Counted from the stretch's first letter, positions 8,849-19,022 are shown. The stretch: DNA of 64,000 nucleotides from Ignavibacteriaceae bacterium (GCA_019638025.1 JAHBUO010000001.1:248001-312000), one strand, 5' to 3'. Made by a program: numbers and translations. The notes: a model not told the origin generated them from the sequence alone.

Positions 8849-9766
8849 CTAATCAACTTTTAATTTCGAGACGATTGTGTTAACGTTAAACTTAAAAGCA
8901 TTTATGAAACTATTTCCGGCGGAAAATTCTTCACCTATCGAATCGGAATATAATGTTCCACCAATTTTTGCATTTGTTTCAAGGGAAATTTGTTCAAGCA
9001 ATTTGGGATTAACACTTGTTTCGATGAACACAGCGGGAAGGTCAACTTTTTTAATTAAATCGACCAATCTTGCGACATCAGCAGTTTGAGGTTTTGCTTC
9101 GGTGCTTATTCCTTGTAGGGCTTCCACCCTTATTTTATAAGCCTTTCCGAAATATCTAAAGGCATCGTGAGATGTAATCAAAATTCTTTTATCTGATGGA
9201 ATTTTTGATATTTCATCCTTCGCCCAACTATCTAATGAATCAAGTTTTGCGATGTAATCAGTTAAGTTTTTTTTATAAAATTCGTTATTAAGCGAGTCAA
9301 CCATTATCAATCCCTTTGCAATATTTTCAGCATAAATTTTTGCATAAGAGATATCAAACCAACAATGAGGGTCTGGATCACCATGTCCTTTATCATCTTT
9401 TAACGGAATAATTCCTTCACTCACTGTAACAACCGGTTTATTTTCACCTGAAGCTTTAATCAGCTTATTAATCCAACCTTCCAGACCAAACCCGTTAATA
9501 AAGATTAAATCAGCAGAAGCAATTTTCCGTGAGTCGGAAGGGACAGACTTATATGTGTGCGGGTCGGTGCCAATTGCACAAATTGATGATGCTTCAACTT
9601 TATCTTTCCCTATGTTTCTTACAATGTCATTTATAATTGTGATTGAAGAGACTACTACAATTTTATCACGATTCGTTTTGGAGTTTGGAGTCTCGCATCC
9701 AATCTGAAAAATCGTTGTAACTAGGATAAATATTGTTACAATATTTTTAATAACTATTCTGTTCAT
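8849..9766 (-). CDS. Metal-binding lipoprotein of ABC transporter (TroA-like)
   Basis: This cluster A-1 (ZnuA/TroA/PsaA) periplasmic solute-binding protein has 305 residues. It is a lipoprotein with lipobox IGC (Cys24). Likely metal ligands are His70 (TDPHTY), His134 (PDPHCWFD), His200 (TSHDAFRYFG) and Asp275. A histidine at the third position, followed by ALQGISTEAKP, resembles TroA (His3Asp, Mn/Zn) more than the Glu-containing Mn-specific PsaA/MntC. The histidine-rich loop typical of ZnuA is only a short KGHGDPDPH. It begins 3 bp after the regulator gene. Confidence 0.93.
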   Translation of the reverse strand: MNRIVIKNIVTIFILVTTIFQIGCETPNSKTNRDKIVVVSSITIINDIVRNIGKDKVEASSICAIGTDPHTYKSVPSDSRKIASADLIFINGFGLEGWINKLIKASGENKPVVTVSEGIIPLKDDKGHGDPDPHCWFDISYAKIYAENIAKGLIMVDSLNNEFYKKNLTDYIAKLDSLDSWAKDEISKIPSDKRILITSHDAFRYFGKAYKIRVEALQGISTEAKPQTADVARLVDLIKKVDLPAVFIETSVNPKLLEQISLETNAKIGGTLYSDSIGEEFSAGNSFINAFKFNVNTIVSKLKVD

Positions 9767-9769
9767 CGT

Positions 9770-10432
9770 TTAAGCTTTTAATTTTTCTACAAAAACATTT
9801 TCGGCTAAAGTTTCACTTATATTCCATTCTTTTTGGCTCACTGAAATCAACATCGAATTATCGAAAGAACGTTTTTCTTTTACTTCGATGATCGAGTTAA
9901 GTTCAATTCCGATTTGAGCGAGATAAATCAAAAAACTTTTATTAAAATCATTAACCCGGATAACCACACCCGAATCATTTTCAACAAGAGTTGAGAGAGA
10001 GACGGTTGTTCGCTGTTTTGGAATCGCTCCATCTTTTGAGGGAATTGGGTCGCCGTGCGGGTCAAATTCTGGAAAGTTCAGCATTTCTTCCATTCGGTTG
10101 ATAAGCTCGTCAGAACCGGAGTGCTCAAGTTTCTCGGCTTCATCATGAACTTTATCCCAAGGCAAGCCAACAACTTGATGAAGAAACAATTCCCAAATCC
10201 GATGTCGCCTAACCATATTTTTCGCATAGTTTTCCCCCGATTCAGTAAGTTTTATTGATTTATATGGTTTATAATCAATCAACGCCTCTTTAGAAAGCTT
10301 GCGTAACATATCGGTAACAGCAGCGTTTGAGATTAACAGTTTTTCGGCAATTAGATTTGCTTTAATTTCTTTATTATCATCACTGTTTTTATAGATGACA
10401 CTTAAATAATCTTCTTTTGAAATGTTTTTCAT
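9770..10432 (-). CDS. DtxR/MntR-family metal-dependent transcriptional regulator
   Basis: The protein has 220 residues: an N-terminal winged helix (about 1-65), a dimerisation and metal-binding region with HDEAEKLEH and DPHGDPIPSKDG (about 95-140), and a C-terminal FeoA/SH3-like domain (about 145-220). With bound Mn or Fe such proteins usually repress uptake genes. It is the first gene of the four-gene transporter operon. A large palindrome overlapping the predicted promoter lies 5 bp upstream of the start, which suggests autoregulation. TroR/MntR would be an apt name, but metal specificity cannot be read from the sequence. Confidence 0.93.
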   Translation of the reverse strand: MKNISKEDYLSVIYKNSDDNKEIKANLIAEKLLISNAAVTDMLRKLSKEALIDYKPYKSIKLTESGENYAKNMVRRHRIWELFLHQVVGLPWDKVHDEAEKLEHSGSDELINRMEEMLNFPEFDPHGDPIPSKDGAIPKQRTTVSLSTLVENDSGVVIRVNDFNKSFLIYLAQIGIELNSIIEVKEKRSFDNSMLISVSQKEWNISETLAENVFVEKLKA

Positions 10433-10437
10433 ACTTT

Positions 10438-10463
10438 TTAAGTTTAGTTTAACACAAACTTAA
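10438..10463 (-). promoter_or_regulatory. Candidate DtxR-family operator of the metal operon
   Basis: Perfect 8-bp inverted arms TTAAGTTT and AAACTTAA are separated by 10 bp and lie 5 bp upstream of the regulator start codon. The right arm contains the predicted -7 element. Size, position and symmetry fit a DtxR/MntR-family binding site; the exact motif differs from the Bacillus MntR box. A second weaker symmetry, gactt/aagtc, lies at 10,467-10,483. Confidence 0.6.
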
Positions 10464-10486
10464 GCAGACTTAAATATAAAGTCAAG
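10455..10486 (-). promoter_or_regulatory. Bacteroidota-type promoter of the metal transporter operon
   Basis: On the minus strand CTTG is followed by 20 bases and TAAGTTTG, close to TTTG-N19-TAnnTTTG. The -7 box (10,455-10,462) lies inside the palindromic operator. Transcription would start near 10,448, giving a very short leader before the start at 10,432. Confidence 0.5.
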
Positions 10487-10576
10487 CAAGCTTTTAATAT
10501 TGGCATAGCGTTAAATTCCAAATCAACAATTTCAATTTGACTGCTAATAAACTATATCTATTATGCATATATGGTT

Positions 10577-10675
10577 TAGAAAATAAGACTTGGCGTTTGC
10601 AAAAACAAAAACTTAAAATGCAACCATGCCGAAAAACATTAAAAAGCTGCCAAAATTCGACAATCTTATTTTCTA
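10577..10675. repeat. Nested inverted-repeat element between metal operon and T9SS gene
   Basis: Perfect 12-bp arms TAGAAAATAAGA (10,577-10,588) and TCTTATTTTCTA (10,664-10,675) enclose 75 bp. Shorter complementary pairs are nested inside: TTGGC/GCCAA and GTTTGCA/TGCAAC. This could be a structured RNA, a long-range terminator of the leftward T9SS gene, or a remnant of a small mobile element. It does not match any family I recognise. Confidence 0.45.
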
Positions 10676-10686
10676 TTCAAGTTTTT

Positions 10687-12732
10687 TCACTTTAGCAGTA
10701 TCATTTTTTTGATGGAGGCGTATTCTCCCGCAATCAGCCTATAAATGTATGTGCCTGACGATAATTTTGTCCCGTCAATTTGGAGTTCATAAGTCCCGGG
10801 TTGTTTGATTTCGTTTACCGGTATTGATATTAACTCTCCCAATGTGTTGAATATTTCTATCTTCACATTTCCTTCATTCTTTACCGTATAATGTATGGTG
10901 GTGACTGGGTTAAATGGATTTGGATAGTTCTGATGAAGGATATAATCAGCAGGCTGACTGTTTTCATAGGACAAAGAAGTTAATCCTAGCTTCTTTCTTA
11001 ATAGTGCGGAAAAGAGTTCGGGAGTGACAATCTCAATATCATTACCTACGGTTGGGTCAGCTTTTAAATAACCAACCAAAGTATTTAATCGAGATAAAGA
11101 AATATCGGAAGTTGATGGAGATGGGCGTGTGGAAAACTCTTCTTGTCTGAATCTCTGGTAACCGGCTAAAATGAATCCCGGTTTTTGTTTTTGCTTAACG
11201 TTGTTTAGAATAGTATTGGCAAAGGCTTGAAGGTCCGAAGCATTTCCGTAAAACGAGCCATCATTAACATGATTAAAGAGGAGGGCTCCATATTGTGTAT
11301 TGTGCATCTGAGTAGGAAGCATCGGGTCAAAAATCATAGTTAATTTGGCATCAATAGCTTTTTGAAAATCGGCATATTTCTGAAATTGAAAACTGTTGTA
11401 AATCAATTTTCCCCTATACATTACCGAGTAACCCGGGGCGTAGTGTTTATAACCATAGATATTTTTCACGTTGAACTTATCCATTAGAAAACGTGTAGAG
11501 TCAACCGCATTCTGTAAAAAATTATTACTCCATAAATCGGGATAGGCATAACCAAGCGGAGAAGTAACACTTAAAAAACCATCTTTGGGAGTAGCTGAAT
11601 CGTAATAGTAAGCAGCTACAAAAGGGGCTTCGTTAAAAAGATGAAAATTCCATCCCCAACCGACAGCGTTAATTCCTCTATGCGAAGAGAGCCAAGCACC
11701 TGATTGAAATCCCATCACCCAATTAGACGCATCTCCTTCAGAACTAATAAACAATAGATAATGTTTATTTTGAAGCGTTACGGTATCTTCGTCTACATAG
11801 GATTTAGGTATGAACTCTCGCGGTTCAATCGGAAATGAAGTGTGCCAGGAAAGGTTACCCATTAAAGTTTCGTGAAAACTTGCACCAAAATGAGCAAACC
11901 ATTGTGTTAACGGCTCCGGTCGCATCCATCCGTAGATATGAAATATTTTATTTTCATTTTTTAATTGAAGATAATTTAATATTTCTTCTATTAAATCTGC
12001 TTTTTCTGTTGAAAGGGAGTTGAAATCCAATGCATCGGTTCCCGCTAAATTTACCTGGAACATTTTATGTCGAACAGCGTAATCAGTAATTTCTCTTATA
12101 TAGAATTTGTGTGGGTTACAAACCGGAAGCAATTTATTAATTCCCCATTTCACAAGAGCCAGGTATCTTTCTTCACTACTCCCCGTAATTAAATTCCACA
12201 GGTGATAAGGGGCGTCAAGTTTTCCTGTAACCCAAATTGAAGGGTCGCTATTAAATGGATCATCAACAAAAATTGAATCTATTAGTTGCAAACCGTAAAG
12301 TTGCGCTAATTGCGGTGTAACCGGAAGCCGATTTGTTAATCCCCCGATTAATACAGCATACTCAGCTTGCCATCTAAATGATTGTCCGGTAAAATTTCCG
12401 TAAGTTGCGTTTTGGTCATAACTAATTCCACCGTTTATATACGATGAAAATTTAGAAATTAACTGGGGAATAGTTCTGGCGGTATCAAAAACTACATTCC
12501 CTTTTTGTGCATAAATTTCAGCCCATTTTTCATCTGTCTGATTATAACTCCAAGTTTCATAGACATTAGAGAGATATAGTTTTGCGGAATCACGATTTAC
12601 GATTCCGGCTAAAGTCATTGCAATTAATCTATCGTACCATGGCGCTGCTGCCCCGTTGTAGAATACAGCATCGTAAGCATAGATATTAGTTGAAAATAAA
12701 ATGAGAAAAAATAAACGAAACCCCTTACTCAT
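10687..12732 (-). CDS. GxGYxYP-type putative glycoside hydrolase with T9SS sorting domain
   Basis: The protein has 681 residues with a signal peptide (MSKGFRLFFLILFSTNIYA). The body resembles the GxGYxYP family of putative carbohydrate-active proteins: NRDSAKLYL near the N-terminus and SPLGYAYPDLW near residue 392, which fits the family's namesake motif. The last 80 residues are a type A T9SS sorting domain (NYPNPFNPVTT), so the protein is exported to the cell surface. That tail is almost the same as the tail of the subtilase-like protein at 48.7-52.1 kb. The family's enzymatic activity is not established, so the glycosidase role is tentative. Confidence 0.82.
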   Translation of the reverse strand: MSKGFRLFFLILFSTNIYAYDAVFYNGAAAPWYDRLIAMTLAGIVNRDSAKLYLSNVYETWSYNQTDEKWAEIYAQKGNVVFDTARTIPQLISKFSSYINGGISYDQNATYGNFTGQSFRWQAEYAVLIGGLTNRLPVTPQLAQLYGLQLIDSIFVDDPFNSDPSIWVTGKLDAPYHLWNLITGSSEERYLALVKWGINKLLPVCNPHKFYIREITDYAVRHKMFQVNLAGTDALDFNSLSTEKADLIEEILNYLQLKNENKIFHIYGWMRPEPLTQWFAHFGASFHETLMGNLSWHTSFPIEPREFIPKSYVDEDTVTLQNKHYLLFISSEGDASNWVMGFQSGAWLSSHRGINAVGWGWNFHLFNEAPFVAAYYYDSATPKDGFLSVTSPLGYAYPDLWSNNFLQNAVDSTRFLMDKFNVKNIYGYKHYAPGYSVMYRGKLIYNSFQFQKYADFQKAIDAKLTMIFDPMLPTQMHNTQYGALLFNHVNDGSFYGNASDLQAFANTILNNVKQKQKPGFILAGYQRFRQEEFSTRPSPSTSDISLSRLNTLVGYLKADPTVGNDIEIVTPELFSALLRKKLGLTSLSYENSQPADYILHQNYPNPFNPVTTIHYTVKNEGNVKIEIFNTLGELISIPVNEIKQPGTYELQIDGTKLSSGTYIYRLIAGEYASIKKMILLK

Positions 12733-12736
12733 TCAA

Positions 12737-13378
12737 CTATTTCCCCAGCATCTGAATTTCATTTGATTCATAAATTTTATGTTTATCGACTTGCTTAAAT
12801 GCTGCATTTATCATCGCTCTAGCTACAACTTCGGCATGAATCGGTTTATACTTTAACGGGATAATAGGGGAGAAAAATCGCGCAATTTTTTTGCCGATTT
12901 CCTCTCCACTTCTAAATTCTTTTCTATCGCCAAGCAATAATGAGGGTCTGAATACAGATGTACTCACCAAACCTAAACTTCTGATTGCTTCTTCAATTTC
13001 CCCTTTCACTTTTGGGTAAAATATATTGGCTTTTTGATTTGCTCCTTGTGAACTAACCAATAAAAATCTTTCTGCAAGGTGAAGTTTGGCGAGTTTTGCA
13101 AATTCATAAACATAAGTATAATCGACTGTGTAGAAGTATTCTTTGCTTTTCGCCTGTTTAATAGTTGTTCCAAGAGCGCAGTAAAAATGATCTCCTTTAG
13201 AAATTTCGACATACTCTTCTAACACATCGAACTTTACAATGTGATTTTCAAGTTTGGGATGTGCCGAGAGCGGCTTTCGTGTTAAAGCTACAACTTTATT
13301 ATATCTTTCATCGGAAAGTAAATCTTTAATTAATTCTGTTCCGATTAATCCGGTAGCACCAATAATTACTGCTTTCAT
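12737..13378 (-). CDS. NAD(P)-binding Rossmann-fold protein (HTATIP2/YbjT-like)
   Basis: This 213-residue atypical short-chain dehydrogenase-like protein starts with the dinucleotide-binding loop GATGLIGTELI (residues 8-18). It contains HFYCALGTTIKQAKS and LLVSSQGANQ, which are characteristic of the TIP30/HTATIP2-like oxidoreductase family found in many bacteria. There is no signal peptide, so it is cytoplasmic. It lies 4 bp upstream of the GxGYxYP gene in the same direction and may be co-transcribed with it. The substrate is unknown. Confidence 0.85.
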   Translation of the reverse strand: MKAVIIGATGLIGTELIKDLLSDERYNKVVALTRKPLSAHPKLENHIVKFDVLEEYVEISKGDHFYCALGTTIKQAKSKEYFYTVDYTYVYEFAKLAKLHLAERFLLVSSQGANQKANIFYPKVKGEIEEAIRSLGLVSTSVFRPSLLLGDRKEFRSGEEIGKKIARFFSPIIPLKYKPIHAEVVARAMINAAFKQVDKHKIYESNEIQMLGK

Positions 13379-13464
13379 TCTCTCGACTTTTCAAATATTA
13401 TTTATAACTTATCTTATTCTTAACACCCTTCGAAAAAATCTTTTTCCAACTGAATTTTCAGAAA

Positions 13465-14115
13465 TCAATTAAATGAGACTTTTCCCGAATCAAGATCATA
13501 AATCGCCGGAACAATTTTTACTTTTCCTTTTTCATGATGCTCTTTAATTATCGGTTCGCTGTTGAGCAATGTTTTTACAAGAGCATTTACATTTGCATTA
13601 ATTGCTTCATCAAGAGAGTTTGCTTTTCCGCCGGTTTGTGATGAAATATTGCTTCTAATATCTTTTACGATTTTATGAAGATGCCCATCAACTTCGCCAT
13701 CAGAATTAGCAGCGGTCACAGCTCCACATTTTGAATGACCAAGAACAACAACAAGAGGAGAGTGAAGATGCTCAACAGCATACTCAATGCTTCCTATTTC
13801 GATTGAATCAATTACTTGTCCGGCAGTTCTAATAACAAAAATATCACCAAACCCTTGATCAAATAATATTTCCGGAGGAACTCTTGAATCAGAACAACTT
13901 ACGATTATAGCAAACGGATGCTGTCCTTTGGCTACACGCATTACATCATCTATAGATTGATGGGGCTTTATTGTCTTCTGATTTACAAATCTTTCATTCC
14001 CCAATTTCAATTTATTGATGGCTTCCTCAGCGGTAACATTAGACTTGTCATCACCGGCAAAAATTGCGGTTGACAAAGATATTAATAGCATCAAAAATAA
14101 TTTTAAGCTTTTCAT
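13465..14115 (-). CDS. Periplasmic beta-class carbonic anhydrase
   Basis: This zinc enzyme interconverts CO2 and bicarbonate. The 216 residues start with a signal peptide (MKSLKLFLMLLISLSTAIFA), so the enzyme is probably periplasmic. Zinc-site motifs are intact: CSDSRVPPE (Cys and the Asp-Arg dyad) and HSKCGAV (His and Cys ligands). It begins 7 bp downstream of the CHASE2/sigma-54 activator gene and is probably co-transcribed with it. That linkage may mean the enzyme shares a signal with the regulator. Confidence 0.95.
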   Translation of the reverse strand: MKSLKLFLMLLISLSTAIFAGDDKSNVTAEEAINKLKLGNERFVNQKTIKPHQSIDDVMRVAKGQHPFAIIVSCSDSRVPPEILFDQGFGDIFVIRTAGQVIDSIEIGSIEYAVEHLHSPLVVVLGHSKCGAVTAANSDGEVDGHLHKIVKDIRSNISSQTGGKANSLDEAINANVNALVKTLLNSEPIIKEHHEKGKVKIVPAIYDLDSGKVSFN

Positions 14116-14122
14116 ATTTCCT

Positions 14123-16567
14123 CTATGGTTTATTAAAATATTGATTTATTACTTCATCCAAATATACATGAAACTTCTTCGGAAGATTTTTATACTTTGA
14201 TGCAAGCGACTCCTTAACTTTTTCTAATCCACTTCCTTTTTGTTTTTCGATATCAGAATAAATATTTTTTAGGAATAAATCGAGCTTGGACAAAAGTTTT
14301 TCTACTATCTCTTGATCATCCGTATCTGCAACATATTTAATTGCATCTTCTTTATTAAAACTATTTTCTACAAAAGCTTTGAAGCATAAGCCCCTAAAAT
14401 TTTCAGATATAACCGTACGGTTAACTCCCAATTCCTTTGCTGTATCGGTAAAAGCCGAGTGTGAAAAATTCTTCAATCTAAGTGACTCAATAACAATATC
14501 TTCATAATTAAGCGAATGATTTTTTACTACCCCATCAGGTAAATCGGTTATTTGGATTAAATCTCTCTCATATCCCATTGCAATTACCGAAGCCCTCTTT
14601 ACTGCCGATTCAAGCTCACGAACATTCCCCTTCCACTCATAATTTACCATTGCATCTATTGCCGAAGAAGTGATGCCAAGATTTTTATTCTTATTTTTTG
14701 ATATTATATAATTTACAATTAACGGGATATCATCTTTTCGTTCTCGAAGCGAAGGAAGGTGCACTTTTATTACATTCAATCGATAATATAAGTCTTCGCG
14801 AAACTTTTCTTCTTTAACTAATTTTTCCAAGTTTTTGTTGGTTGCAGCAACAACTCTTACATTAACTTTTTTTGTAATTGAAGAACCAACTTTCTCAAAT
14901 TCACCCGATTGTAAAACTCTCAATAACTTCACTTGAAAATTTTCGGATATTTCACCGATTTCATCCAAGAAAATGGTTCCGTTATTAGCCGCTTCAAATC
15001 TCCCGGCTTTGTCTATTGATGCTCCTGTAAACGCTCCTTTCACATGTCCGAAAAGTTCGCTCTCTAATAATGTTTCGGATAATGCCCCACAATTAACTGC
15101 AATGAATTTTTCATTTGCACGTTTACTTAATTTGTGAACCGCTTGTGCTGCCAGCTCTTTTCCGGTTCCGCTTTCGCCGGTAATTAAAATTGTTTCATCT
15201 GATTGTGCTACTTTGGAAATAAATTCGGTTACGTTTCGCATTACTTTCGACTTGAAAACCATCCCGAAGAAATTTTGAGCATTTGTTGAATCAACTTCCA
15301 AAGCTTTTTCATCATTCTCACTAGATTTTAATCTACTAATTTCATCTTTTAACTGATTTATTTTGCTTTCGAGAAGTTCGTCTTTGCTTGCTCTATTCGT
15401 TGTGAGTTGGTTTTCAATTTTTTTAAGTTCGGCTTCCTTTTTCTGAAGAAGAATTTTTAATGCTTCAGCTTCCTCAACAACTTCTTGAATAACTTCAAGT
15501 TTAGAATTAATCAAAAAATAAACATCAACAACAAGCAGTATTAGCAAAGGCAAAAAGACGAGCAAAGAATAAATCGCAATATTATTTGTAATAAGAATAG
15601 TAATAATTGAGATTGTCAGTATTATTGCAATCGAATAAAACGTAACCAAATTAACACGAGAAAACTCTTTGTTGATAGAAAGAATAATTAAGATAATAGG
15701 CACAAGGAGGGCAAAAACTATTTGTGAAAAAAGATTCGGTAATGTTAAAAAATTACCTTTTTGAATATTATCAATAGCAAATGCATGGAGAGCAAGTCCC
15801 GGAATAAAATCATCAAATGCGGTTTCAATTTTTGCACAATATTGTGGATCGGTAACGCCGATCAAAATTATTTTATCCTCTAAATTGTGAAGATTTCCTT
15901 CATTCGCTAAATCAAAAAACTCAATAAGCTCATAATGTCTAAACTCTGACCACTTAAAATTAAAATTCAGCAATATTTCCGAAGCATTTATGGTAGCATC
16001 CGCAAGTTGAAGCGAGAAAGCTTTTTCATTCAACTCTTTATAAGATATTACAGAAGGTAGTTTTATAAATCTTTCTTCAAAATAGTTTATATGTCCGGTT
16101 TGAAGTTTTTCGGAGTTCTTTTTAACAGCGGGAAATTCTATTGAATCAGCATTAAATCGATGATTAATTTCACTTACTCCAATAGGCATAGAAGCTGCGA
16201 CAACATTACCGGCTTTGTTTATTTCATTCAAAAGAAGATTATCATAAACCGATTGAACAGATATTTTATCGCTCAGAAATACTTCCAGCCCGATTTTCTT
16301 CACTTTTAATTTTGTAAGATGGTTTATCAGTAATGCATAATAACTTCTTTTAAGAGGCCAACCACCGAGTGCTTCGATATCGCTTTGTGTAATGGTTACC
16401 AAAACTATATTTGAATCGGGTTCGTTTCCGCCAACAATTGCAGAAGAAGTTCTTACAAAAAAATCGCCAGCAAATTTTCCATTTTGTGGAAGTACAAAAA
16501 ATAAAAGGAGTCCAACAGCAATGGCAGAAACTCTTAGAAGCGTTTTTTTGTTTAGAAGATTAATCAT
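14123..16567 (-). CDS. Membrane-anchored CHASE2-domain sigma-54 activator
   Basis: The 814 residues are ordered as follows. An N-terminal membrane segment is followed by an extracytoplasmic CHASE2 sensor (about 30-275, with [20 protein letters not shown]). Three closely spaced transmembrane helices follow (about 275-355), then a coiled coil (about 360-425). Next is an AAA+ sigma-54 activation domain with Walker A GESGTGKE (about 462), GAFTGA (about 511) and Walker [10 protein letters not shown], and a C-terminal helix-turn-helix around [19 protein letters not shown] indicates real contact with sigma-54. It has no histidine kinase or receiver domain, so it looks like a one-component transmembrane activator. 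The target promoters are unknown. Confidence 0.93.
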   Translation of the reverse strand: MINLLNKKTLLRVSAIAVGLLLFFVLPQNGKFAGDFFVRTSSAIVGGNEPDSNIVLVTITQSDIEALGGWPLKRSYYALLINHLTKLKVKKIGLEVFLSDKISVQSVYDNLLLNEINKAGNVVAASMPIGVSEINHRFNADSIEFPAVKKNSEKLQTGHINYFEERFIKLPSVISYKELNEKAFSLQLADATINASEILLNFNFKWSEFRHYELIEFFDLANEGNLHNLEDKIILIGVTDPQYCAKIETAFDDFIPGLALHAFAIDNIQKGNFLTLPNLFSQIVFALLVPIILIILSINKEFSRVNLVTFYSIAIILTISIITILITNNIAIYSLLVFLPLLILLVVDVYFLINSKLEVIQEVVEEAEALKILLQKKEAELKKIENQLTTNRASKDELLESKINQLKDEISRLKSSENDEKALEVDSTNAQNFFGMVFKSKVMRNVTEFISKVAQSDETILITGESGTGKELAAQAVHKLSKRANEKFIAVNCGALSETLLESELFGHVKGAFTGASIDKAGRFEAANNGTIFLDEIGEISENFQVKLLRVLQSGEFEKVGSSITKKVNVRVVAATNKNLEKLVKEEKFREDLYYRLNVIKVHLPSLRERKDDIPLIVNYIISKNKNKNLGITSSAIDAMVNYEWKGNVRELESAVKRASVIAMGYERDLIQITDLPDGVVKNHSLNYEDIVIESLRLKNFSHSAFTDTAKELGVNRTVISENFRGLCFKAFVENSFNKEDAIKYVADTDDQEIVEKLLSKLDLFLKNIYSDIEKQKGSGLEKVKESLASKYKNLPKKFHVYLDEVINQYFNKP

Positions 16568-16655
16568 GTATTTTGATAACCGATTAGAATTTTATTTGGT
16601 AATTTAATCAATAGAAAATTAATAAATGACACAAACCACTTAATTAACTTAATTT

Positions 16656-16880
16656 ATGCAAGAGAAAGAGAAGATTTATAGAGATTCAATTTACGGTGTC
16701 GATAAGAATTCGCCTAACTTTCAAAAGATAATGGATCTCCACTTGAAAGCCTGTGAACAAGAAAAAGCTTTTTACACAGACCCTGTAACGGGCTATTCAG
16801 TTTTTACTGCCTACTATCATTTAAGGCGGGGTGGTTGCTGCGGTTCAGGATGTCGGCATTGTCCCTATCATCAAGAATAA
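16656..16880 (+). CDS. Small Cys-rich DUF5522-like protein
   Basis: This 74-residue cytoplasmic protein ends in a compact cysteine cluster, [15 protein letters not shown], preceded by [18 protein letters not shown]. This is the signature of the DUF5522 family, found in Bacteroidota and relatives. The four cysteines suggest a metal or Fe-S site, which is inference. It is divergent from the CHASE2 activator gene and is followed after 16 bp by the YyaL-like gene, with which it is probably co-transcribed. Confidence 0.8.
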   Translation: MQEKEKIYRDSIYGVDKNSPNFQKIMDLHLKACEQEKAFYTDPVTGYSVFTAYYHLRRGGCCGSGCRHCPYHQE

Positions 16881-16896
16881 TTTTACGAGGAAAAAA

Positions 16897-18987
16897 TTGT
16901 TAAAACGAAAAGTCAATAAATTAATTTCAGAAAAAAGTCCATACTTACTCCAACACGCTTATAATCCGGTTGATTGGTTTGCGTGGAATGATGAGGCATT
17001 TAAAAAAGCAAAAGAAGAAGATAAACCGATATTTCTTTCGGTGGGATATTCAACTTGTCATTGGTGCCACGTCATGGAACATGAATCTTTTGAAGATGAA
17101 GGTGTGGCAAAACTACTTAATAATTCGTTTGTCTCAATAAAAGTTGATAGAGAAGAGCGCCCCGATATCGATTCTGTTTATATGGGAATTTGTCAGGCTC
17201 TAATCGGAGCAGGGGGTTGGCCTCTCACAATAATTATGACTCCCGATAAAAAACCTTTTTTCGCCGGAACTTATTTCCCTAAAGATAGCAATTATGGGCG
17301 AGTCGGAATGCTCGAGTTACTACCTCGAATTACAGAATTATGGGTGACAAAAAAAGAGGAACTTGAAAATTCTGCAACTCAAATTATTGAATCGGTACGG
17401 CAATCAACGGAATCATTTCTTGGTGACGACCTTTCGGAGGAGACTTTCTCGAAAGCTGTTAATCAGTTTAGCGAGAGATTTGACGAAACGTATGGCGGAT
17501 TTGGCTCTTTCCCAAAGTTCCCATCTCCACATAATCTGATATTCCTGATTAGATATTTTTATAAGACTAAGGAAGAAAAACCGCTACGAATGGCGATAAA
17601 GACTCTCTTCGCAATGAGTCGTGGTGGAATTTATGATCATATCGGTTTTGGCTTTCACCGATATTCTACCGATAAAATGTGGCTTGTTCCACACTTCGAA
17701 AAAATGCTTTACGATCAGGCGATGCTTTCCCTTGCATTCTCCGAAGCATATCAGTTAACAAAAGATGTTTCATTAAAACAAACAGTTTATGAAATTTTGT
17801 CCTACGTTCAAAGAGATATGTCATCTCCGGAGGGTGGTTTTTATTCTGCTGAAGATGCTGATAGCGAAGGTGAGGAAGGGAAATTTTACTTCTGGACAAA
17901 AAGCGAAATTGATGAAATTCTTGGCGACCAAAGCGAGTTGTTTTGCGACATTTTTTCAATTAAGGAAGAAGGAAATTTTGTTGACCCATTTAAGGGAAAT
18001 ACTCTTACCGGAGAAAATATCATTCATTTAAAAGTCTCTATTGAAGAGTTTGCTGAACAAAACAATCTTAACTTAGATGATATTATTGAGTTTATCAGAT
18101 TCTCCCGTGAAAAACTTTTTCTACATCGTAACGAACGAGTTCATCCTCATAAAGATGATAAAATACTCACCGATTGGAATGGCTTAATGATTGCTTCATT
18201 TTCAAAAGCCGGAGCAATTTTTAATGAGAATTCATTTATTGAATCAGCCCAAAACGCCGCCGATTTTATTCTTTCTAAAATGAAAAAAGAAGATGGTTAT
18301 CTTTTTCATCGCTATAGAGACGGCGAAACCGCTTTTGATGGCACTGCAGAAGATTATGCTTTCTTTGTTTGGGGATTGTTGGAGTTATACTTCGCTACTT
18401 TTAATCCCAAATTTTTTACTGAAGCTATTCTCATTCAAAAATATTTCGATGAACATTTTCTCGATGAAGATTTCGGAGGATATTTTATAAATTCAGATAT
18501 TGGCGAAGAGTTAATCGTGAGAAAAAAGGATATTTATGACGGCGCTATTCCTTCAAGTAACTCCATCGTATATTTGAATTTATTAACGCTAAATCGATTA
18601 ACAGGAAAAAAATCTTACGAGCAAAATGCGATTATGTTAGAACGAAATTTTTCTGCTGAAGTTAGTTCGATGGCATCTGCTTATACTCAGTTTTTATCCT
18701 CAGCCGATTTTATGAGAACCAAACCATTTGAGATTGTTATTGTTGAAGGAAAAGATAAATCAGAATTCAATCGGTTTGTTGAAACAGTTAATTCCATCTA
18801 TCTACCGAATAAAGTTGTTTTAGTTAAGAATTCAGAATCAGAAAAAGTGTTGGATGAAATTGCGCCATTCACAAAAAACATGAAATCAATTGATGATAAA
18901 ACTACAGCTTATGTTTGTGTTAATTATGCATGCAATCTTCCGGTGAATGATGTTATTGACTTTCATACTGAATTAACCAAGCTTTAG
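16897..18987 (+). CDS. Thioredoxin-domain protein, YyaL/SSP411 (DUF255) family
   Basis: The N-terminal thioredoxin-like domain has the family signature [19 protein letters not shown] and the motif [14 protein letters not shown]. The C-terminal region is an (alpha/alpha)6 barrel resembling N-acylglucosamine 2-epimerase folds, with [13 protein letters not shown] and GTAEDYAFF. The precise function is not established. A longer reading from an ATG at 16,831 overlaps the upstream gene and adds 22 unlikely residues. A TTG at 16,897 sits 6 bp after the ribosome-binding site acgagg and gives a 696-residue protein, so I choose that start. Confidence 0.92.
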   Translation: MLKRKVNKLISEKSPYLLQHAYNPVDWFAWNDEAFKKAKEEDKPIFLSVGYSTCHWCHVMEHESFEDEGVAKLLNNSFVSIKVDREERPDIDSVYMGICQALIGAGGWPLTIIMTPDKKPFFAGTYFPKDSNYGRVGMLELLPRITELWVTKKEELENSATQIIESVRQSTESFLGDDLSEETFSKAVNQFSERFDETYGGFGSFPKFPSPHNLIFLIRYFYKTKEEKPLRMAIKTLFAMSRGGIYDHIGFGFHRYSTDKMWLVPHFEKMLYDQAMLSLAFSEAYQLTKDVSLKQTVYEILSYVQRDMSSPEGGFYSAEDADSEGEEGKFYFWTKSEIDEILGDQSELFCDIFSIKEEGNFVDPFKGNTLTGENIIHLKVSIEEFAEQNNLNLDDIIEFIRFSREKLFLHRNERVHPHKDDKILTDWNGLMIASFSKAGAIFNENSFIESAQNAADFILSKMKKEDGYLFHRYRDGETAFDGTAEDYAFFVWGLLELYFATFNPKFFTEAILIQKYFDEHFLDEDFGGYFINSDIGEELIVRKKDIYDGAIPSSNSIVYLNLLTLNRLTGKKSYEQNAIMLERNFSAEVSSMASAYTQFLSSADFMRTKPFEIVIVEGKDKSEFNRFVETVNSIYLPNKVVLVKNSESEKVLDEIAPFTKNMKSIDDKTTAYVCVNYACNLPVNDVIDFHTELTKL

Positions 18988-19022
18988 TGGGTTTAAGTTT
19001 TGACAAGTACTTCTGATTTTCA

